64,000 bases of DNA from Solobacterium sp. (GTDB lineage: Bacteria > Bacillota_I > Bacilli_A > Erysipelotrichales > Erysipelotrichaceae): assembly GCA_017469885.1 (NCBI GenBank), contig JAFUFO010000008.1:1-64000 (forward strand), given 5' to 3'. Positions 36,112 through 47,467 of this stretch are shown one piece after another (position 1 is the stretch's first letter; each line of letters begins with the position of its first letter). A program made the translations under genes and the position numbers. The notes under the pieces were generated by a model that saw only the letters and a program-made list of their open reading frames with translations, searched no databases and had not been told where the DNA came from.

Positions 36112-36585
36112 TCATGCCTCCTCAAGCAGCACCACTGCCTGGGCAAGCACGCCTTCCATGCGGCCGACAAAGCCCATGCCTTCGCCGCGGGTCGCCTTGA
36201 CACTGATATTTCCGATATCGGTCTCCAGCGCAGACGCGAAGTTTTCCCGCATGGCCTGAATATGCGGTGCCATTTTCGGCTTTTCAATCAGAATCAGGCA
36301 GTCCGCGTTTCCGATGCGGTAGCCGCGTTCCTTCATCATCCGCGCCACTTCCCACAGGATCACCTGCGAATCAACGCCTTCCCACTTCGGGTCGGTGTCA
36401 GGAAACCAGTGTCCGAGGTCCCCCAGTGCCAGTGCGCCGAGAATTGCCTCCGCAAGGGCGTGCGTCAGGGCATCTGCGTCACTGTGACCGAGCAGTCCCT
36501 TTTCAAACGGGATTTCCACCCCGCCGAGAATCAGTTTTCTTCCTTCCGCAAAGCGATGAATATCCGTAGATTGTCCGATGCGCAT
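36112..36585 (-). CDS. ispF: 2-C-methyl-D-erythritol 2,4-cyclodiphosphate synthase
   Basis: The 157-residue enzyme forms the cyclic diphosphate in the non-mevalonate isoprenoid pathway. The zinc-site DIH (STDIHRF), LLGHSDADALTHA and the C-terminal VKATRGEGMGFVGRMEGV are intact. It is not fused to IspD, which is not in the window. The HD gene follows one base after its stop. Confidence 0.96.
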   Translation of the reverse strand: MRIGQSTDIHRFAEGRKLILGGVEIPFEKGLLGHSDADALTHALAEAILGALALGDLGHWFPDTDPKWEGVDSQVILWEVARMMKERGYRIGNADCLILIEKPKMAPHIQAMRENFASALETDIGNISVKATRGEGMGFVGRMEGVLAQAVVLLEEA

Positions 36586-36657
36586 AGTACAGACCTCCGT
36601 TTCGTCTCAAATATAAGGATACATATAGATAATACAATACCCGGCAGAATCATTTTG

Positions 36658-36686
36658 TTGGAAACGTTTCCAAAATTTAGTAAAAT
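36658..36686 (+). promoter_or_regulatory. cca promoter with palindromic operator over the -35
   Basis: The -35 TTGGAA (36658-36663), 17-nt spacer and -10 TAAAAT (36681-36686) end 6 nt before the cca ATG. The 16-bp perfect palindrome TTGGAAACGTTTCCAA (36658-36673) covers the -35. It matches the cre/LacI-family operator consensus at 13 of 14 positions, suggesting repression by CcpA or another LacI-type regulator. Confidence 0.7.
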
Positions 36687-36692
36687 AGGCAT

Positions 36693-37907
36693 ATGAAAAA
36701 GACGATGCCGCTCCCGGCCTATATCAAATCCGTAATCCGAAAACTGAACGATGCCGGTTATGAAGCCTACGTTGTGGGCGGCGCCGTACGGTCATGGCTG
36801 CTCGGCACCGAGATTCATGACTACGATATTACAAGCAACGCACTGCCGAATGAAATCAAGAAAGTGTTTGAAGGTTACCGCACTGTCGATACCGGGATCC
36901 GCCACGGAACCGTCACCGTGCTCGATCGGAATAATCCGATTGAGATCACGACCTACCGCACGGAAACCGGGTATACCGATCACCGCCATCCGGATGCGGT
37001 TGCGTTCACCCGTTCACTGGAAGAAGACTGTGCACGGCGTGATTTTACGATCAATGCGCTCTGTTATCATCCGAAGGAAGGCATCATCGATTTCTTCGGC
37101 GGATGCCAGGACCTGCAGAATTTCCTGATCCGGGCCGTCGGTGAACCGGCAGTCCGGTTTGATGAAGATGCCCTTCGCATCCTGCGGGCAATCCGCTTTG
37201 CGGCGCAGCTCGGCTTCCATATTGAAGACGCAACCCGTAGTGCCCTTGCGGAAAAAGCGGAAACCCTCCGGTTTGTCTCGCAGGAGCGGATTACTGCCGA
37301 ACTGACCAAGACCCTTGCGGCACCCTATGCCAAGGGCATTCTGGAAGAATACCGCGGTGTCTTTGAGCTGCTCATTCCGGAGCTTCAGGAATACAGCGAC
37401 AGCCAGTACAGCAGTATGTGCGCCATGATCTCCCGCTGTCCGGGCGATGTGAACCTGCGCACCGCAGTCCTGCTTGACGGACTTCATGATGTATCCCGCA
37501 GTGATGAGATCCTGCGCCGTCTGAAGTATTCCAACAGCGACCGGTATGCCGTAACCAACTACCTGGAGACCGCTGATCTGCCGCTGGAGACCCGCATTGA
37601 CATGCGGAAGGCACTGAACCGGCTGAGTGTTCCGGTTCCGTCCTTTCTCAGCTTCCGCTGCGCAAAAGATCCTTCGCTGGACCGCAGTGCACTGGAAGCA
37701 CTGTATAAAGTCATCCGGAAAGACGGAGACTGTTATACGCTGAAACAGCTTGAGGTAACCGGCAAGGACCTCAAGGAAATCGGCCTGAAGGGAAGCAGTA
37801 TCTCAATGTCCATGAACGCGCTGCTTACCGCTGTCATGGAAGATGTCATACCGAATACACGGGAAGATCTGATGCGTTATCTCCGGGATTTGACCCGGGG
37901 CGCATGA
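36693..37907 (+). CDS. cca: CCA-adding tRNA nucleotidyltransferase
   Basis: The 404-residue class II nucleotidyltransferase builds or repairs the 3' CCA of tRNA. It has YVVGGAVRSWLLG, the catalytic HDYDIT pair, RRDFTINAL and ALRILRAIRFAAQLGF. It lacks the C-terminal HD domain of some relatives. The ATG follows the -10 hexamer by only 6 nt and no Shine-Dalgarno is present, so the mRNA should start at or next to the initiation codon. Confidence 0.94.
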   Translation: MKKTMPLPAYIKSVIRKLNDAGYEAYVVGGAVRSWLLGTEIHDYDITSNALPNEIKKVFEGYRTVDTGIRHGTVTVLDRNNPIEITTYRTETGYTDHRHPDAVAFTRSLEEDCARRDFTINALCYHPKEGIIDFFGGCQDLQNFLIRAVGEPAVRFDEDALRILRAIRFAAQLGFHIEDATRSALAEKAETLRFVSQERITAELTKTLAAPYAKGILEEYRGVFELLIPELQEYSDSQYSSMCAMISRCPGDVNLRTAVLLDGLHDVSRSDEILRRLKYSNSDRYAVTNYLETADLPLETRIDMRKALNRLSVPVPSFLSFRCAKDPSLDRSALEALYKVIRKDGDCYTLKQLEVTGKDLKEIGLKGSSISMSMNALLTAVMEDVIPNTREDLMRYLRDLTRGA

Positions 37908-37928
37908 GAAGCTTCCATCCCCCTCGTA

Positions 37929-37968
37929 AAGAGAGCGGAATACACGGGTTCCGCTCTCTTTCTTTTTT
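37929..37968 (+). terminator. Terminator of cca
   Basis: AAGAGAGCGGAA and TTCCGCTCTCTT form a 12-bp stem followed by TCTTTTTT. Confidence 0.9.
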
Positions 37969-37983
37969 ATGACTGACTGTAGT

Positions 37984-38009
37984 AAAAAAGCACGCTTCCG
38001 GCGTGCTTT
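37984..38009 (-). terminator. Terminator of darA operon
   Basis: AAAGCACGC and GCGTGCTTT pair on the minus strand and run into TTTTTTAC, just after the darA stop codon. Confidence 0.88.
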
Positions 38010-38023
38010 CCGATTACGCTGAC

Positions 38024-38347
38024 TCAGAGTTTGCGGAACTGTTCGACGTCGAGCACAAAGATCGTTGCGCCGCCGACCTGAACTTCCACCGGGAAGGACG
38101 CATAACGTCCGATATCATAGCTTGCGGTGGACGGGACGATTTCCGTACGCCGTTCCGACTCACTACCGATGATCTCAATGCAGTGTTCCACCAGATCATC
38201 CTCGGTTCCGACGATCATCGTGGTATTTCCTGCACGGAGGAATCCGCCGGTTGTCGCAAGACGGGTTACCGAAAAGTTTTCTTTTGTGAGCGCAGCACTG
38301 ACTGCGGTTGCGTCATCATTGGATACAATTGCCAGAATCAGTTTCAT
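38024..38347 (-). CDS. darA: Cyclic-di-AMP receptor, PII-like (DarA/PstA)
   Basis: The 107-residue protein matches the DarA (PstA, DUF970) family, PII-like trimers that bind cyclic-di-AMP. It has KLILAIVSNDDA at strand 1, TRLATTGGFLRAGNTTMIVG at the ligand loop and IVPSTASYDIG. The output partner is unknown in the family. AGGAGG precedes the ATG. It is the last gene of dtd-DUF951-ychF-darA. Confidence 0.92.
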   Translation of the reverse strand: MKLILAIVSNDDATAVSAALTKENFSVTRLATTGGFLRAGNTTMIVGTEDDLVEHCIEIIGSESERRTEIVPSTASYDIGRYASFPVEVQVGGATIFVLDVEQFRKL

Positions 38348-38426
38348 GATTTTATACCTCCTGCAATTAGTGTTCCTGTCACTTTCAATTTATCATCATG
38401 CGGAAAGAATTCCAACCGCATCGTCC

Positions 38427-39527
38427 TTACACATTGAAGCGGAAGAAGACAATGTCGCCGTCTTTCATCACGTAGTCCTTGCCTTCAATGCGGAGTTTTC
38501 CGTGTTCCCGCAGGGCAGCTTCCGTCTTGTATTCCATGATGTCCTCATAGCTGTAGACTTCCGCCTTGATAAATCCCTTTTCAAAATCCGTATGGATGAT
38601 GCCGGCACACTGCGGTGCCTTCATTCCTTCCCGGAAGGTCCAGGCACGGTTTTCCGGCTCACCGACGGTAAAGAAGGTGCGCAGGCCAAGCAGATGGTAG
38701 GCAGCCTGAATGATCTGATCAAGACCGGCTGTGCGGATGCCGAGTTCGTCCAGGAATGCCTTCTTTTCCTCTTTGTCCATGCCGGAGAGTTCCTCTTCCA
38801 TGCGGGCGCTGATTGCGATGCATTCACTGTGTTCCTTCGCCGCAAGTTCTTTCACGGCGGTATAGTACGGACTCTGATCCGGGTCGCTCACTTCATCTTC
38901 GCTCATGTTTGCGACATAGATGACCGGCTTTGCGGTAAGCAGGGAATAGTTCTTCAGAAGTTCCTTCTCACCGTCGGAAAGATCAAGCAGGCGCACCGGG
39001 GTTCCGGCAAGCAGCGCCTCTTTGAATTTCTGAAGTGCGTTGTTTTCCTCTACGGCGCCCTTTTCCTTGGTCTGTGCCTTGCGCAGAACCTTGGCAATCC
39101 GGTTTTCCACGGTATCGAGGTCTGCCATGCAGAGCTCAAGATTGATTTCCTCAATATCGCGCACCGGATCCACCGATCCTTCCACGTGCTCGATATTCGC
39201 ATCATCAAAACAGCGGACAACGTGAATGATCGCATTGGTCTCACGGATGTTCGCAAGGAACTGGTTGCCGAGTCCCTCACCCTTGGAAGCGCCTTTGACA
39301 AGACCGGCAATGTCGGTGAATTCAAAGGTCGTGTAAATCACCTTTTTCGGGTGAAACAGCTCCACAAGGTTGTCCATCCGCTCATCCGGGACTTCCACGA
39401 CGCCGACATTCGGCGCAATCGTCGCGAACGGATAGTTTTCCGCCAGCACCTGGCTGTTGGTGATAGCGTTGAATAACGTGGACTTTCCGACGTTCGGAAG
39501 TCCGACAATTCCTGCAGTTAATGCCAT
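38427..39527 (-). CDS. ychF: Ribosome-binding ATPase YchF (Obg family)
   Basis: The 366-residue ATPase has the P-loop GLPNVGKSTLFNAIT, a DIAGLVKGASKGEGLGNQF switch II region, a coiled-coil domain and a C-terminal TGS-like domain ending GDIVFFRFNV. It binds ribosomes and affects stress responses. GGAGG precedes the ATG. It lies 37 nt after the DUF951 gene. Confidence 0.96.
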   Translation of the reverse strand: MALTAGIVGLPNVGKSTLFNAITNSQVLAENYPFATIAPNVGVVEVPDERMDNLVELFHPKKVIYTTFEFTDIAGLVKGASKGEGLGNQFLANIRETNAIIHVVRCFDDANIEHVEGSVDPVRDIEEINLELCMADLDTVENRIAKVLRKAQTKEKGAVEENNALQKFKEALLAGTPVRLLDLSDGEKELLKNYSLLTAKPVIYVANMSEDEVSDPDQSPYYTAVKELAAKEHSECIAISARMEEELSGMDKEEKKAFLDELGIRTAGLDQIIQAAYHLLGLRTFFTVGEPENRAWTFREGMKAPQCAGIIHTDFEKGFIKAEVYSYEDIMEYKTEAALREHGKLRIEGKDYVMKDGDIVFFRFNV

Positions 39528-39564
39528 GTATATCTCCTCCGGCAGTTAAATACGATATGACGCG

Positions 39565-39777
39565 TCAGGCCGCATCCGCTGCGGGTGCCTTTTCCACAAC
39601 GCGCTTCAGTTTGCGTTCAAACTCATGACGCGGAAACATGATGACAGCTCCGCATCCCTGACACTTGATCTTGATATCCGCACCCATGCGGATCACCCGC
39701 CACACCTTGGACTTGCGGCAGGGATGTTCCTTTTTCATTTCGACAATGTCATTGAGATCATAATCCGGTACGACCAT
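39565..39777 (-). CDS. DUF951 family small zinc-ribbon-like protein
   Basis: The 70-residue protein has YDLNDIVEMKKEHPC, WRVIRMGADIKIKCQGCGAVIMFPR, the DUF951 signature with a C-x2-C pair and an upstream cysteine. It may bind metal or RNA, but no function is known. GGGAGG precedes the ATG. Its neighbours are dtd and ychF, which favours a translation-related role. Confidence 0.88.
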   Translation of the reverse strand: MVVPDYDLNDIVEMKKEHPCRKSKVWRVIRMGADIKIKCQGCGAVIMFPRHEFERKLKRVVEKAPAADAA

Positions 39778-39810
39778 ACAGTATCCTCCCTGCGCCTGTC
39801 AAAACAGTTT

Positions 39811-40281
39811 TCAGCGGCGCTGACTGCCGCCGGCCAGAACTTCTTCCGAATCCATGGTGATCGTCACCGGACCGTCATTCAGCAGGCGGACTTTCATGTC
39901 TGCGGCAAAGATTCCTTCTCCCACGGGAATCCCTCTGGAGCGCAGAACCTCATTGAAATACAGATAAAGCTCCTTTGCGTGTTCGGGAGAACCCGATTTC
40001 ACGAAGCTCGGCCGGTTGCCCTTGCGGCAGTCGGCATACAGTGTGAACTGGGAAATCGAAAGAACGGCTCCTCCGATGTCTTCGACAGACAGGTTCATCT
40101 TTCCGTTTTCATCCTCAAAGATCCGCAGTTTCCGGATCTTGTCGGCCATGCGTTCTGCGGTTTCGCGGTCGTCGCTGTCGCAGAACCCGACAAGGATCAG
40201 AAGTCCGTTTCCAATCTCTCCGTGAACTTCCCCTTCAATCGTTACGGAAGCCTCCCGGACACGCTGTATTACTGTTCTCAT
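39811..40281 (-). CDS. dtd: D-aminoacyl-tRNA deacylase
   Basis: The 156-residue enzyme hydrolyses D-aminoacyl-tRNAs. [17 protein letters not shown] and the C-terminal Gly-cisPro region [11 protein letters not shown] are intact. An extended -10, TGTTATAAT (40297-40289), ends 7 nt before the ATG and there is no Shine-Dalgarno. An earlier in-frame ATG would overlap the -10. A leaderless mRNA is therefore predicted, heading dtd-DUF951-ychF-darA. Confidence 0.94.
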   Translation of the reverse strand: MRTVIQRVREASVTIEGEVHGEIGNGLLILVGFCDSDDRETAERMADKIRKLRIFEDENGKMNLSVEDIGGAVLSISQFTLYADCRKGNRPSFVKSGSPEHAKELYLYFNEVLRSRGIPVGEGIFAADMKVRLLNDGPVTITMDSEEVLAGGSQRR

Positions 40282-40288
40282 AGAGTGC

Positions 40289-40297
40289 ATTATAACA
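40289..40297 (-). promoter_or_regulatory. Extended -10 promoter of dtd, leaderless start
   Basis: TGTTATAAT on the minus strand is a perfect extended -10. Its last T is 7 nt from the dtd ATG, so the expected start site is at or within about one base of the start codon. Confidence 0.75.
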
Positions 40298-40436
40298 CGC
40301 TCAAACAATGCGGCATCAGAGACGCAGATTCCGGCGAATTACAAAAAAGCACAAAAATATCAAAAAGTTCAGTTTTTGTTCACATTAGTATGTTATATAG
40401 ATATAAACTTATCCACTTAGAAAGAGAGATCCGCCA

Positions 40437-41402
40437 ATGGCCGATAAAAAAGAACTCCCCCTCGCTCTGCTAGAGATTCTGGAATCCTCCACAGACAAGG
40501 ATCATATTCTCTCCGCATCGCAGATCCGGAAGAAGCTCGAGAGCAAATACGGTCTTACGCTGGAACGACGCACGCTGTACTCCAATATTGAACTTCTTGA
40601 AAAATACGGACATAAGATCAGCAGCTGGCGCGACAACAGTGAAGGCTATTATCTCGAAGAGCGCCAGTTCAAACAGAACGAAGTGCGAAGCCTTCTCAAC
40701 GCGGTAAACGCTGCCGCCTTCCTCTCCCCCGCAGAATCCTCCGCACTGACGCGCAAGATTCTTGCGACGCTGAGTGTGCCACAGCGCAAACTGTTTCAGG
40801 AAGAGATTTACATCAGCTTCAAGAACGGCAGAAATGATGCGGCGATGTCCCGCAAGTTTGAACTGATTTCCGATGCCATCCGTTCCCGCGAGGCCATTGC
40901 CTTCACACCCCTGGCCTGGACGGAAGACCTGGACCTTGCGCCGGCGAAGGAACGCGTGCTGGCAGAACCCCGCTTTATCGCCTTCTTTGAGCACCGCCCC
41001 TACCTTGTCGCAACACTGCCTGACAAGGCCAGTGCCCGCTGGTATCGGATCGACCGGATCACCGATGTCACACAGGAGGAACACACCTTCGAGGCACTGA
41101 GCGAAGAAACCGCACGCTCTGTCACGCGCAGCTGCCCGCTCGACCGGGACAGCGCACAGGAAACCGCGATCTTCCGCTGTCACAAGTCCATGATCGATCC
41201 GCTGACAGACCGGTTCGAACCGTTCGCCGTCTTCCGGCCGCTCGATGCGGAACATTTTGAACTGCGCATCACCGCATCCGAAAATGTCATCCTGCGGATC
41301 GCGGAGCGTTATGCGACGTCCTGCGTCCTGCTGGAGCCCTCTCACCTCCATGAGCGCATGAAGGAACAGCTTGCGGCTGCACTGAACGCGTACAATAAGT
41401 AA
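40437..41402 (+). CDS. WYL-domain transcriptional regulator, paralog 1
   Basis: The 321-residue protein has an N-terminal winged helix (SASQIRKKLESKYGLTLERRTLYSNIELLEKYG), a middle WYL domain and a C-terminal extension domain. The canonical WYL tripeptide is not preserved; the equivalent region reads RPYLVATLPDKASARWYRIDRI. WYL proteins sense nucleic-acid or small ligands. It begins MADKKELPLALLE, as does the paralog at 60405. AAGAGAGA lies before the ATG. Confidence 0.85.
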   Translation: MADKKELPLALLEILESSTDKDHILSASQIRKKLESKYGLTLERRTLYSNIELLEKYGHKISSWRDNSEGYYLEERQFKQNEVRSLLNAVNAAAFLSPAESSALTRKILATLSVPQRKLFQEEIYISFKNGRNDAAMSRKFELISDAIRSREAIAFTPLAWTEDLDLAPAKERVLAEPRFIAFFEHRPYLVATLPDKASARWYRIDRITDVTQEEHTFEALSEETARSVTRSCPLDRDSAQETAIFRCHKSMIDPLTDRFEPFAVFRPLDAEHFELRITASENVILRIAERYATSCVLLEPSHLHERMKEQLAAALNAYNK

Positions 41403-41497
41403 TCTTTTACAATCACCCGACAGTGTCCGCATCCGGACACTGTTTTTTTCAATCCCCCGCATTCATGGTAGGATTATGAAGTTGTGAGGTTAAATCA

Positions 41498-42610
41498 ATG
41501 AAGAAACTGTTTCAGAAACTCGATCCGGCATATCTGAAGGTAGCCCTGTACGCAGGCGGCACCGTGCTGGTCACATACTTTGCGGGACTTGCGCTGTATT
41601 CCGCGCTTCCTGCACTGTCGAAGTTCTCTTCGCTTGTGCTTGCGGTTCTGCGGCCGATGCTGGTGGGATTTGTCATCTGGTATCTGTTATTGCCGGGGGT
41701 AAAGAAAATCGAAGGCGCGCTTGCGAAGCGCTTCGGTGAGAAGAAGGGGCTGCGCGGCATTGCCGTACTGATCTGCTTTCTTGTCATACTTGCGGTCATT
41801 GCGATATTCCTGATTGTGATATCCCAGGCATTTGTCTCGCAGATCAATTTTTCCAGCATTGTACATCTTGTGCAGGGAACGGAAACCGATCTGCAGGAAT
41901 TCATCAACCAGGCGATCTCCTATCTGGAGCGGTTCAACATCAAGATTCCGAATATCGGCTCCTCCCTCACCGGCGTGGTTTCCTCCATTGCCAGCTCCAC
42001 GACGACCTTCTTCTTCGGAATCATCTTTTCCATTTACTTCCTGATCGATGCGGACCGTCTGAGGACCTACTGGCGCAATGCGGCACAGAAGATTTTCACA
42101 AAACGTACGATTGCCCGTTTCCGTGAACTGCTTGGCGATGCGGATGTCTGTTTCTCCGGTTATATCCGCGGTCAGGTGACGGATGCGATCCTGGTCGGTG
42201 CGGTCGTTTCCATCGTGTTCTCCTTCATGAAGATGAAGTATGCGCTTGTGATCGGTCTGCTTGCGGGCATCGGCAACCTGATTCCCTATGTCGGTCCGGC
42301 GCTTGGCTATATCTCGGTCATTCTGGTCAACCTCATTGCGGGAGATTTCCGGATGCTGGTAATCGGTCTGGTGGTGCTGGAAGTAATCATGTTAATCGAT
42401 GGAAATATCATCAACCCAAGACTGCTTGCCGGAACGATCAAGGTGCACCCGCTGCTTGTCATCGCCTCCCTGCTTGCGGGCGGTGCGATCGGCGGACTGC
42501 TGGGGATGCTGCTGGCAGTGCCGACCGGTGCGTTTATCCGCATGCAGTTTGAAAAATGGCTCGCAAAAAAGGAACCGCCCGAAGAACCGGAAGCGGAACC
42601 TGCCGAATGA
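41498..42610 (+). CDS. AI-2E family transporter (PerM/YtvI-like permease)
   Basis: The 370-residue protein has about eight helices with the family layout: two N-terminal pairs, a soluble segment around QINFSSIVHLVQGTETDLQE, and a C-terminal region with NLIPYVGPALGYISV and IDGNIINPRLLAGTIKVHPL. Members export signals, ions or unknown solutes, and AI-2 export should not be assumed. TGAGG precedes the ATG. It ends at a terminator. Confidence 0.9.
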   Translation: MKKLFQKLDPAYLKVALYAGGTVLVTYFAGLALYSALPALSKFSSLVLAVLRPMLVGFVIWYLLLPGVKKIEGALAKRFGEKKGLRGIAVLICFLVILAVIAIFLIVISQAFVSQINFSSIVHLVQGTETDLQEFINQAISYLERFNIKIPNIGSSLTGVVSSIASSTTTFFFGIIFSIYFLIDADRLRTYWRNAAQKIFTKRTIARFRELLGDADVCFSGYIRGQVTDAILVGAVVSIVFSFMKMKYALVIGLLAGIGNLIPYVGPALGYISVILVNLIAGDFRMLVIGLVVLEVIMLIDGNIINPRLLAGTIKVHPLLVIASLLAGGAIGGLLGMLLAVPTGAFIRMQFEKWLAKKEPPEEPEAEPAE

Positions 42611-42612
42611 AA

Positions 42613-42643
42613 CAAAAAAAGTGGAAGTACTTCCGCTTTTTTT
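42613..42643 (+). terminator. Terminator of the AI-2E family gene
   Basis: AAAAAAAGTGGAAG and CTTCCGCTTTTTTT flank a 2-nt loop, a near-symmetric hairpin with a long T-run. Confidence 0.85.
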
Positions 42644-42696
42644 GTGCAGCCATGCACGCAGTATCCGTGTTTCCATAATGAAAGGAGGCAATTTTC

Positions 42697-43269
42697 ATGA
42701 ACCTCAGAACTGTAATTCTTTCGCTCAGCGCCGTCTGCTTCCTGCAGGCATGTGCATCTGCGCCGGCTGAGCTTCCATCAGAAACACCGGCTCCTACCGA
42801 ACCGGTATCACAGGCCATGATTCAGGATATTGATGACCCTGTCTGGGTCAGCGGCGAAATCAGGGAATATTTAGCCGCGCTCGGTGACGGTGAACATGGT
42901 TCGGATATCGTTGTCACACAGTCGGACGGAAGCGGAATGCCGTATGTACGGAAGCTGCGGTACACCGTATCGGACATTGATCTGCGGCAGTATCTGGAAG
43001 AGACGCTTATCGCGCATTTTGAAGAACGTTTCGGAGATGTGGTATTCAGCCGAGGCGATATCCGTGCCATCCCCGATTTCGGTGATCAGGAGGCAGTCGT
43101 GACGGATTATGAACTGATCTATGCCGGGGAACACGTCTTTGTCACCTTCGCATCCGTAAGAGACGGATCGGATATTATTTCCTTCTGCACGGTTACGGAC
43201 AAAGACCATCCGCTGGATGCGGAAACCCTGATCCGTGAAACCGCACGCGACGGTTACGGCGCAGAGTGA
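42697..43269 (+). CDS. Putative lipoprotein, unrecognised
   Basis: The 190-residue protein has a short signal peptide ending in the lipobox LQAC (Cys19), then a Pro/Glu/Thr linker (PAELPSETPAPTEP). The mature alpha/beta domain is acidic. It should be anchored outside the membrane by a lipid on Cys19. No family was recognised. AAAGGAGG precedes the ATG. The gene stands alone between terminators. Confidence 0.82.
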   Translation: MNLRTVILSLSAVCFLQACASAPAELPSETPAPTEPVSQAMIQDIDDPVWVSGEIREYLAALGDGEHGSDIVVTQSDGSGMPYVRKLRYTVSDIDLRQYLEETLIAHFEERFGDVVFSRGDIRAIPDFGDQEAVVTDYELIYAGEHVFVTFASVRDGSDIISFCTVTDKDHPLDAETLIRETARDGYGAE

Positions 43270-43291
43270 TCACGCCCTCAATATGCATGAT

Positions 43292-43341
43292 AAAAACCGG
43301 CCGCAGCACAATTCCTGAGGGATTGTGTACAGCCGGTTTTT
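43292..43341. terminator. Bidirectional terminator
   Basis: AAAAACCGGC and GCCGGTTTTT form the outer stem and CACAAT/ATTGTG the inner one, between the convergent lipoprotein and aldo/keto reductase genes. Confidence 0.88.
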
Positions 43342-43349
43342 GATGTCTG

Positions 43350-44462
43350 TTACTTTACTGCGTCCGCAAGTTCCTTCAGAAGATCCGGAATCTGGATGGA
43401 CTGCGGGCAGATGCCGGCGCAGGCACCGCACTGGATGCACATGTCCGGAGTTCCTTCCGAGACTACGCCCCGGTAGAGATCCATGTCCACACGTCCGCCG
43501 GATACCTTCCATTCGTTATAGACCTTGAGGTATTCCGGGATGTTGATCTGCATCGGACAGCCTTCCGTGCAGTAACGGCATGCGGTGCACGGCACGACAA
43601 TGCCTGCGCGGAAACACTCCGCCGCTTCTTTCAGAACTGCCTGATCCGCTTCGCTCAGAACACTGTCATCAGAGAAGGTATTCAGATTATCATTCATCTG
43701 ATCCAGGCTGTTCATACCGCTGAGAATCACCTGCACATTGGGCAGGCTCTTCACAAAGCGCATTGCCCAGGAGGCAGTGCTCCAGTCCGGATGTGCGTTC
43801 CTCAGAATCGCTTCCGCTTCCGGTGACAGCTTCGCAAGACGGCCGCCCCGCACCGGCTCCATGACGACGACCGGAATATTCCGTTCCGTCAGGATCTCAT
43901 ACTCTTCCTTTGCGGTATTGAAAAACCAGTCATAGTAATTCAGCTGGATCTGGGCAAAGTCCCAGTCACGGTACGACGCAAAGCGCCGCAGTGTATCGGT
44001 GCCCGCATGGCTGGAGAAGCCGAGGTAACGGATCCGTCCGAGTTCCTTCTGTTTCAGGAAGTACTCGATACAGCCGCTGTTCAGATACTCATCCGCATTT
44101 CCGTCCATGATGCAGTGCAGCAGATAGAAGTCGATGCGGTCGGTCTGAAGCCGCTTCAGCTGTTCTTCAAAGACCGCCTCATAATCCGGGTTTGCATGCA
44201 TATGGAACTTGTCCGCGATATAGAACGAATCCCGCGGATATTTCTGCATTGCCTCGCCCAGGCAGCGCTCCGAATCACCGCTGTTGTATACATAAGCCGT
44301 GTCAAAGTAGTTGATGCCGTTGGCATAGGCACTGTCGATGACTGCGTGTGCTTTCGGACGGTCGATCGGGGAATTGCCGTTGTCCGGATCACTCAGAATA
44401 AAACGCATGTTTCCGAGACCGAGCCGGGACAGTTCGATATCTTTGAATGGTTTCTTGATCAT
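43350..44462 (-). CDS. Aldo/keto reductase with C-terminal 4Fe-4S ferredoxin domain
   Basis: The 370-residue protein joins an aldo/keto reductase barrel (NYFDTAYVYNSGDSE with the catalytic Tyr and Asp, HCIMDGN) to a ferredoxin tail with CTACRYCTEGCP and CIQCGACAGICP. It has sites for two Fe-S clusters. Such fusions occur in anaerobes and probably exchange electrons between NAD(P)H or ferredoxin and a sugar-derived carbonyl. It lies 60 nt after the GH1 gene and is likely the last gene of the beta-glucoside operon. Confidence 0.9.
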   Translation of the reverse strand: MIKKPFKDIELSRLGLGNMRFILSDPDNGNSPIDRPKAHAVIDSAYANGINYFDTAYVYNSGDSERCLGEAMQKYPRDSFYIADKFHMHANPDYEAVFEEQLKRLQTDRIDFYLLHCIMDGNADEYLNSGCIEYFLKQKELGRIRYLGFSSHAGTDTLRRFASYRDWDFAQIQLNYYDWFFNTAKEEYEILTERNIPVVVMEPVRGGRLAKLSPEAEAILRNAHPDWSTASWAMRFVKSLPNVQVILSGMNSLDQMNDNLNTFSDDSVLSEADQAVLKEAAECFRAGIVVPCTACRYCTEGCPMQINIPEYLKVYNEWKVSGGRVDMDLYRGVVSEGTPDMCIQCGACAGICPQSIQIPDLLKELADAVK

Positions 44463-44522
44463 AGTTTCTGTTCTCCTGTCTTTTATTTTAATGCATAGTC
44501 AACAGGTATCGGAACACCATGC

Positions 44523-47440
<2,918 letters not shown>

Positions 47441-47467
47441 GTTATTCCCCTTTCACTTTTGCAAAGT

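Noticed and set aside
41498-42610. Quorum-sensing AI-2 exporter
   Set aside because: The AI-2E family name covers many permeases of unknown substrate, and nothing nearby supports AI-2.
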